DNA of 64,000 nt, from positions 3,601,894-3,665,893 of the forward strand of contig NC_007498.2 of assembly GCF_000012885.1 (NCBI RefSeq). Direction: 5' to 3'. Below, piece by piece: positions 61,332 through 64,000 of the stretch (position 1 is the stretch's first letter; the number at the start of each line of letters is the position of its first letter). The notes under the pieces are model-generated. The model was not told the DNA's origin. It worked only from the letters and a program-made list of their open reading frames with translations, and did not search any database. The position numbers were made by a program, and so were the translations under genes. The stretch is from Syntrophotalea carbinolica DSM 2380 (GTDB lineage: Bacteria > Desulfobacterota > Desulfuromonadia > Desulfuromonadales > Syntrophotaleaceae).

Positions 61332-62960
61332 TCAACCGGCCTTGACCGGTTGCCCCCCTTCACGATTAATGAACCACTGCTGGGCTATGGTAAGAACATT
61401 GTTTACCAACCAGTAGATAACCAGGCCGGAGGGGAAATTAAGGAACATAAAGGTGAAAATAACCGGCATGAACAACATGATTTTGGCTTGCTGGGAATCC
61501 ATGGTGGTAGGACTCATTTTTTGCTGAAAGAACATAGTAACCCCCATAATCAAAGGGGTAATGTAATAAGGATCCTTGGCAGCCAAATCTTGAATCCAGA
61601 AAATAAAAGGCTCATGACGAAGAGCAATGGATCCCAACAACACTTTATATAAAGCGAAGAAAACCGGGATCTGCGCGAACATGGGCAAACAACCGCCCAT
61701 GGGGTTAACACGGTTTTTACGATACAATTCCATGATCTCGCGATTCATGCGCTCTTTATCTTTTTTATATTTTTCGCGCAACCGCTGCATCTCCGGTTGT
61801 AGCTTCTGCATATCGCGCATGGATTTGTAACTTTTATGCGTCAGGGGCCAAAAGAGAACTTTTATGAACACCGTGAGCAGAATAATCGCCACGCCGTAGT
61901 TTGATATTAAATTTTTATGACAAAATTTAAGAACGGAAAGCAAGGGTCGGGCGAGCATATCGAAAAAACCGAAATCTATCGCCTTGTCCAGACCATGATT
62001 AACCTGCTCCAGAACATCCAGGTCGCGGGGCCCGGCATACAGCAGATAATCGAGAGTCACCGATTGTTGCCCACCTACCGATAAGTTTCCGCTGGATACG
62101 ATGTTTTTGACGGCATTGCCGACCTTTTCCAAAACAAAGGCATGTTGTTCGGACCGGAGAGGTACAGCGGCCGTCATGAAATACTTGTCTTCAAATGCGG
62201 TCCAGATACCACTGTTATCATGCCGGATGGCGCCGTCCTCAAGTTCCTTGACCTTATAGGTATTCAGCTCATCGTCCGCGTAAATTGCCGGCCCGACGAA
62301 GGAATACCGGGAACCCTCACGATCTTCCGACCAGGGCTGAACCATCAAGAGTTCCAGACTACCCTGAATAGGTCTGTCTCCCGGATTAACTACCCGGACC
62401 TGAAGATTAAAATCGTATCCTTTACCGTTAAGTGAAAAGACCTTCTCCACAACCACGCCATTGCTCAGAACGGCCGTAAAGCGAAGATCTTTTTTATCAT
62501 CGGAACCGAGAGTTAATCCTTCGGCAGGGACATCTGTCGCATAGACCGTGTTCTCAGCCAGGGCTATATCCCCTTGACCAAGAATACCGAAAGTGCTTAG
62601 TGCATTATCGGCATCGACCAGAGTAACAAGCCCTGAATCCTCCTTAAGGGTTTCACGGTAGTTTTTAAGCTCCAGTTTTTTAAGTCGCCCGCCCACATTG
62701 GTAAATACGGCCCGAAAATCCTCGGTATCCACGACAAAATCCCGCGGAGCGATATCCGATGACGCGGCAGCGGCCATAACATGATCTACGGAGGGAACGA
62801 CCCTTTCCCCGACAACCTCGGGAGTAACGGCAGGAAATGATTCGGCAACGGCCGGCTCGTCATTGACAGGAGCCGGAGCGGGCTTGACAAAAAAAGTGGT
62901 ATAGCCCGTCCAAATCAACACCATGAGCAAAAGAGCTATAATAACATTTTTGTTTTCCAT
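61332..62960 (-). CDS. yidC: Membrane protein insertase YidC
   Basis: This 542-residue insertase and folding chaperone has an N-terminal anchor (ENKNVIIALLLMVLIWTGYTTFF), a large periplasmic beta-domain (about 65-330) and the conserved five-helix core. The core includes GVAIILLTVFIKVLFWPLTHKSYKSMRDMQKLQPEMQRLREKYKKDKERMNREIMELYRKNRVNPMGGCLPMFAQIPVFFALYKVL. The hydrophilic-groove Arg is present. The start at 62960 is canonical; the earlier Met at 62972 is less likely. Confidence 0.96.
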   Translation of the reverse strand: MENKNVIIALLLMVLIWTGYTTFFVKPAPAPVNDEPAVAESFPAVTPEVVGERVVPSVDHVMAAAASSDIAPRDFVVDTEDFRAVFTNVGGRLKKLELKNYRETLKEDSGLVTLVDADNALSTFGILGQGDIALAENTVYATDVPAEGLTLGSDDKKDLRFTAVLSNGVVVEKVFSLNGKGYDFNLQVRVVNPGDRPIQGSLELLMVQPWSEDREGSRYSFVGPAIYADDELNTYKVKELEDGAIRHDNSGIWTAFEDKYFMTAAVPLRSEQHAFVLEKVGNAVKNIVSSGNLSVGGQQSVTLDYLLYAGPRDLDVLEQVNHGLDKAIDFGFFDMLARPLLSVLKFCHKNLISNYGVAIILLTVFIKVLFWPLTHKSYKSMRDMQKLQPEMQRLREKYKKDKERMNREIMELYRKNRVNPMGGCLPMFAQIPVFFALYKVLLGSIALRHEPFIFWIQDLAAKDPYYITPLIMGVTMFFQQKMSPTTMDSQQAKIMLFMPVIFTFMFLNFPSGLVIYWLVNNVLTIAQQWFINREGGQPVKAG

Positions 62961-63002
62961 AAGACGAGACACTCCAATGGCCCCAAAGATATGATCCGAC
63001 TA

Positions 63003-63212
63003 CTATACAGGATCATATCCCCCGGGATGAAAGGGATGACAGCGGCAAAGACGACCGCAAGTTTTCACCACCCCCTTGATCAATCCATACTTGATAAGGG
63101 ACTGGCGGGCATATTCGGAACAGGAAGGATAAAATCGGCAGGAAGGCGCCGTAAAAGGTGAAATATATCGCTGATATGCGATGATCAAGACGATCAGGAA
63201 TTTCCGGATCAT
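63003..63212 (-). CDS. yidD: Membrane protein insertion efficiency factor YidD
   Basis: This 69-residue protein has the YidD signature [39 protein letters not shown] and a C-terminal [14 protein letters not shown]. Its start overlaps the rnpA stop by four bases. It aids YidC-dependent insertion. Confidence 0.95.
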   Translation of the reverse strand: MIRKFLIVLIIAYQRYISPFTAPSCRFYPSCSEYARQSLIKYGLIKGVVKTCGRLCRCHPFHPGGYDPV

Positions 63213-63577
63213 GGGGATTTTTCAACTATATCAGGTCGAAACAAGAACGCCAGTTCGTCACATATTTGCCAATAATCGAGGTTTGCCGCCCCTGGCTTGG
63301 CAACGATCGAAACATCCTGTCCACAGCCGATAAATGACTGATGAAGACGAAAAAACTCCCGCAACAGTCTCTTGACACGATTACGTGTGACAGCCCTGCC
63401 AACTTTGCGACTAACAGTCAGTCCCAACCTGGCAGGGCCGCTATTTTCACGCAACTGAGTGTATATGATGAAATTCCGGGTATGCCGCCGCCTCCCATTT
63501 CTACGCAGTCGACGGTACTCATCCGAGCAGCGGATTTTACTGCACCGGGACAGGCTGAAGCCCAGAGTTTTCATCAT
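63209..63577 (-). CDS. rnpA: Ribonuclease P protein component
   Basis: This 122-residue protein subunit of RNase P supports 5'-end maturation of tRNAs. The RNR signature is [29 protein letters not shown], with the basic helix of the family. The N-terminal 25 residues are basic and variable; either of two Mets (63577, 63574) may start it. It lies nine bases after the rpmH stop. Confidence 0.93.
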   Translation of the reverse strand: MMKTLGFSLSRCSKIRCSDEYRRLRRNGRRRHTRNFIIYTQLRENSGPARLGLTVSRKVGRAVTRNRVKRLLREFFRLHQSFIGCGQDVSIVAKPGAANLDYWQICDELAFLFRPDIVEKSP

Positions 63578-63586
63578 CTAAAAAAA

Positions 63587-63739
63587 TTACTTAACGGGAA
63601 TCGTTACCACTAAGCGCTTACGCCCGCGGGCACGGCGACGACGAATGACCGCTTGACCGTTTTTGGTCTGCATACGGGAACGGAAGCCATGGGTTCTTTT
63701 GCGACGAATACGACTCGGTTGATAGGTCCGTTTAGACAT
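63587..63739 (-). CDS. rpmH: 50S ribosomal protein L34
   Basis: This 50-residue protein reads [20 protein letters not shown] at its start, then a basic tail ending in TIPVK, a near-textbook L34. It is too short for a general ORF list. It starts the minus-strand block rpmH-rnpA-yidD-yidC, beside the replication origin. Confidence 0.98.
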   Translation of the reverse strand: MSKRTYQPSRIRRKRTHGFRSRMQTKNGQAVIRRRRARGRKRLVVTIPVK

Positions 63740-64000
63740 GTTCGGAAACTCCTGAATCTATGATGGTTAAAGCCTTTGTTTTTTCAACATTTAAGCGAAT
63801 CGCATTATTAACCACGTTGACGGCTTTTTGTCAAGCAATAAAACAAAATCCAGATTATACCCACAGGGTGCTCACAGTTAAAAAACCCCTTGCCAAGCCC
63901 CCCATCCCTCTGTTAGCTTAACAGCAGGATTTTGCGCGGTCAAAAAACGCCAAAACCTTCTAAAAACGAGGGTAAAAAGGACATATCCACAGCTGTTTAT
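63740..64000. other. rpmH upstream region and edge of the origin
   Basis: AT-rich, non-coding. The end carries ATATCCACA (63983-63991), one mismatch from the DnaA box TTATCCACA, and a TTATACCCACA-like sequence at about 63855-63865. In this gene order dnaA normally lies on the far side of this spacer. The window stops before it, so the origin is only partly seen. The rpmH promoter must also be here. Confidence 0.6.

Overview
This window looks like chromosomal DNA from a Gram-negative, mostly anaerobic bacterium of the Desulfuromonadales (Desulfuromonadota). A Pelobacter/Syntrophotalea-type organism is my best guess; this is inference from gene content, not from a search. Supporting points are moderately GC-rich codon use, outer-membrane lipoproteins and a porin, the futalosine menaquinone genes mqnB/mqnD, an F-type ATPase operon with paired b and b' subunits but no a or c genes, and the order rpmH-rnpA-yidD-yidC / mnmE-mnmG-rsmG-parA-parB-bactofilin-atp. 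The right end lies just beside the replication origin: rpmH is the last gene, a DnaA-box-like site sits at the very end, and a perfect parS lies between mnmG and mnmE.

Layout. 1-3.2 kb: a zinc-ribbon orphan, a helix-hairpin-helix-like orphan and an AI-2E/PerM family membrane protein. 3.2-5.6 kb: cydAB bd oxidase with a terminator. 5.7-12.2 kb: a tripartite RND efflux operon (outer membrane factor, adaptor, pump) followed by a TetR regulator. 12.2-17.8 kb: a PilZ protein, a glycosyltransferase with miaA, pcnB and a TPR protein. 17.8-22.7 kb: a tightly packed hyuA-hyuB-ubiD-like operon. 22.8-25.6 kb: cobO, Slp and SYLF envelope proteins, a 13-copy heptanucleotide array, a YkgJ-like protein and tRNA-Phe. 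25.7-29.2 kb: a trehalose-type cluster (DUF5752, TreT-like GT4, OtsA). 29.2-32.7 kb: DAHP synthase behind a Phe-codon-rich leader peptide with a complete-looking transcription attenuator, a Cys-motif mini-protein, and serA. 32.8-35.4 kb: mqnB, mqnD and a translationally coupled unknown gene. 35.7-39.9 kb: a secreted thioredoxin-like protein, a porin and a secreted FG-GAP-like protein with a TTG start. 40.0-41.7 kb: a DUF3106-type repeat protein, a zf-HC2 anti-sigma factor and an ECF sigma factor. 41.7-48.4 kb: tkt, gshA, a TrkA-type K+ channel, a TIM-barrel protein and dinB. 48.5-55.0 kb: the atp operon, interrupted by three copies of a small inverted-terminus repeat. 55.0-63.7 kb: bactofilin, parB, parA, rsmG, mnmG, mnmE, yidC, yidD, rnpA and rpmH.

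The most notable items are the phenylalanine attenuator at 29.2-29.5 kb, with mutually exclusive terminator and antiterminator arms that can be read directly from the sequence; the hyuA-hyuB-ubiD-like operon, whose UbiD-like enzyme carries Asn where the family usually has an acidic catalytic residue; the heptamer array at 24.8 kb; the repeat units inside the atp operon; and several uncharacterised genes coupled to known pathways. I found no CRISPR array, prophage or insertion sequence.
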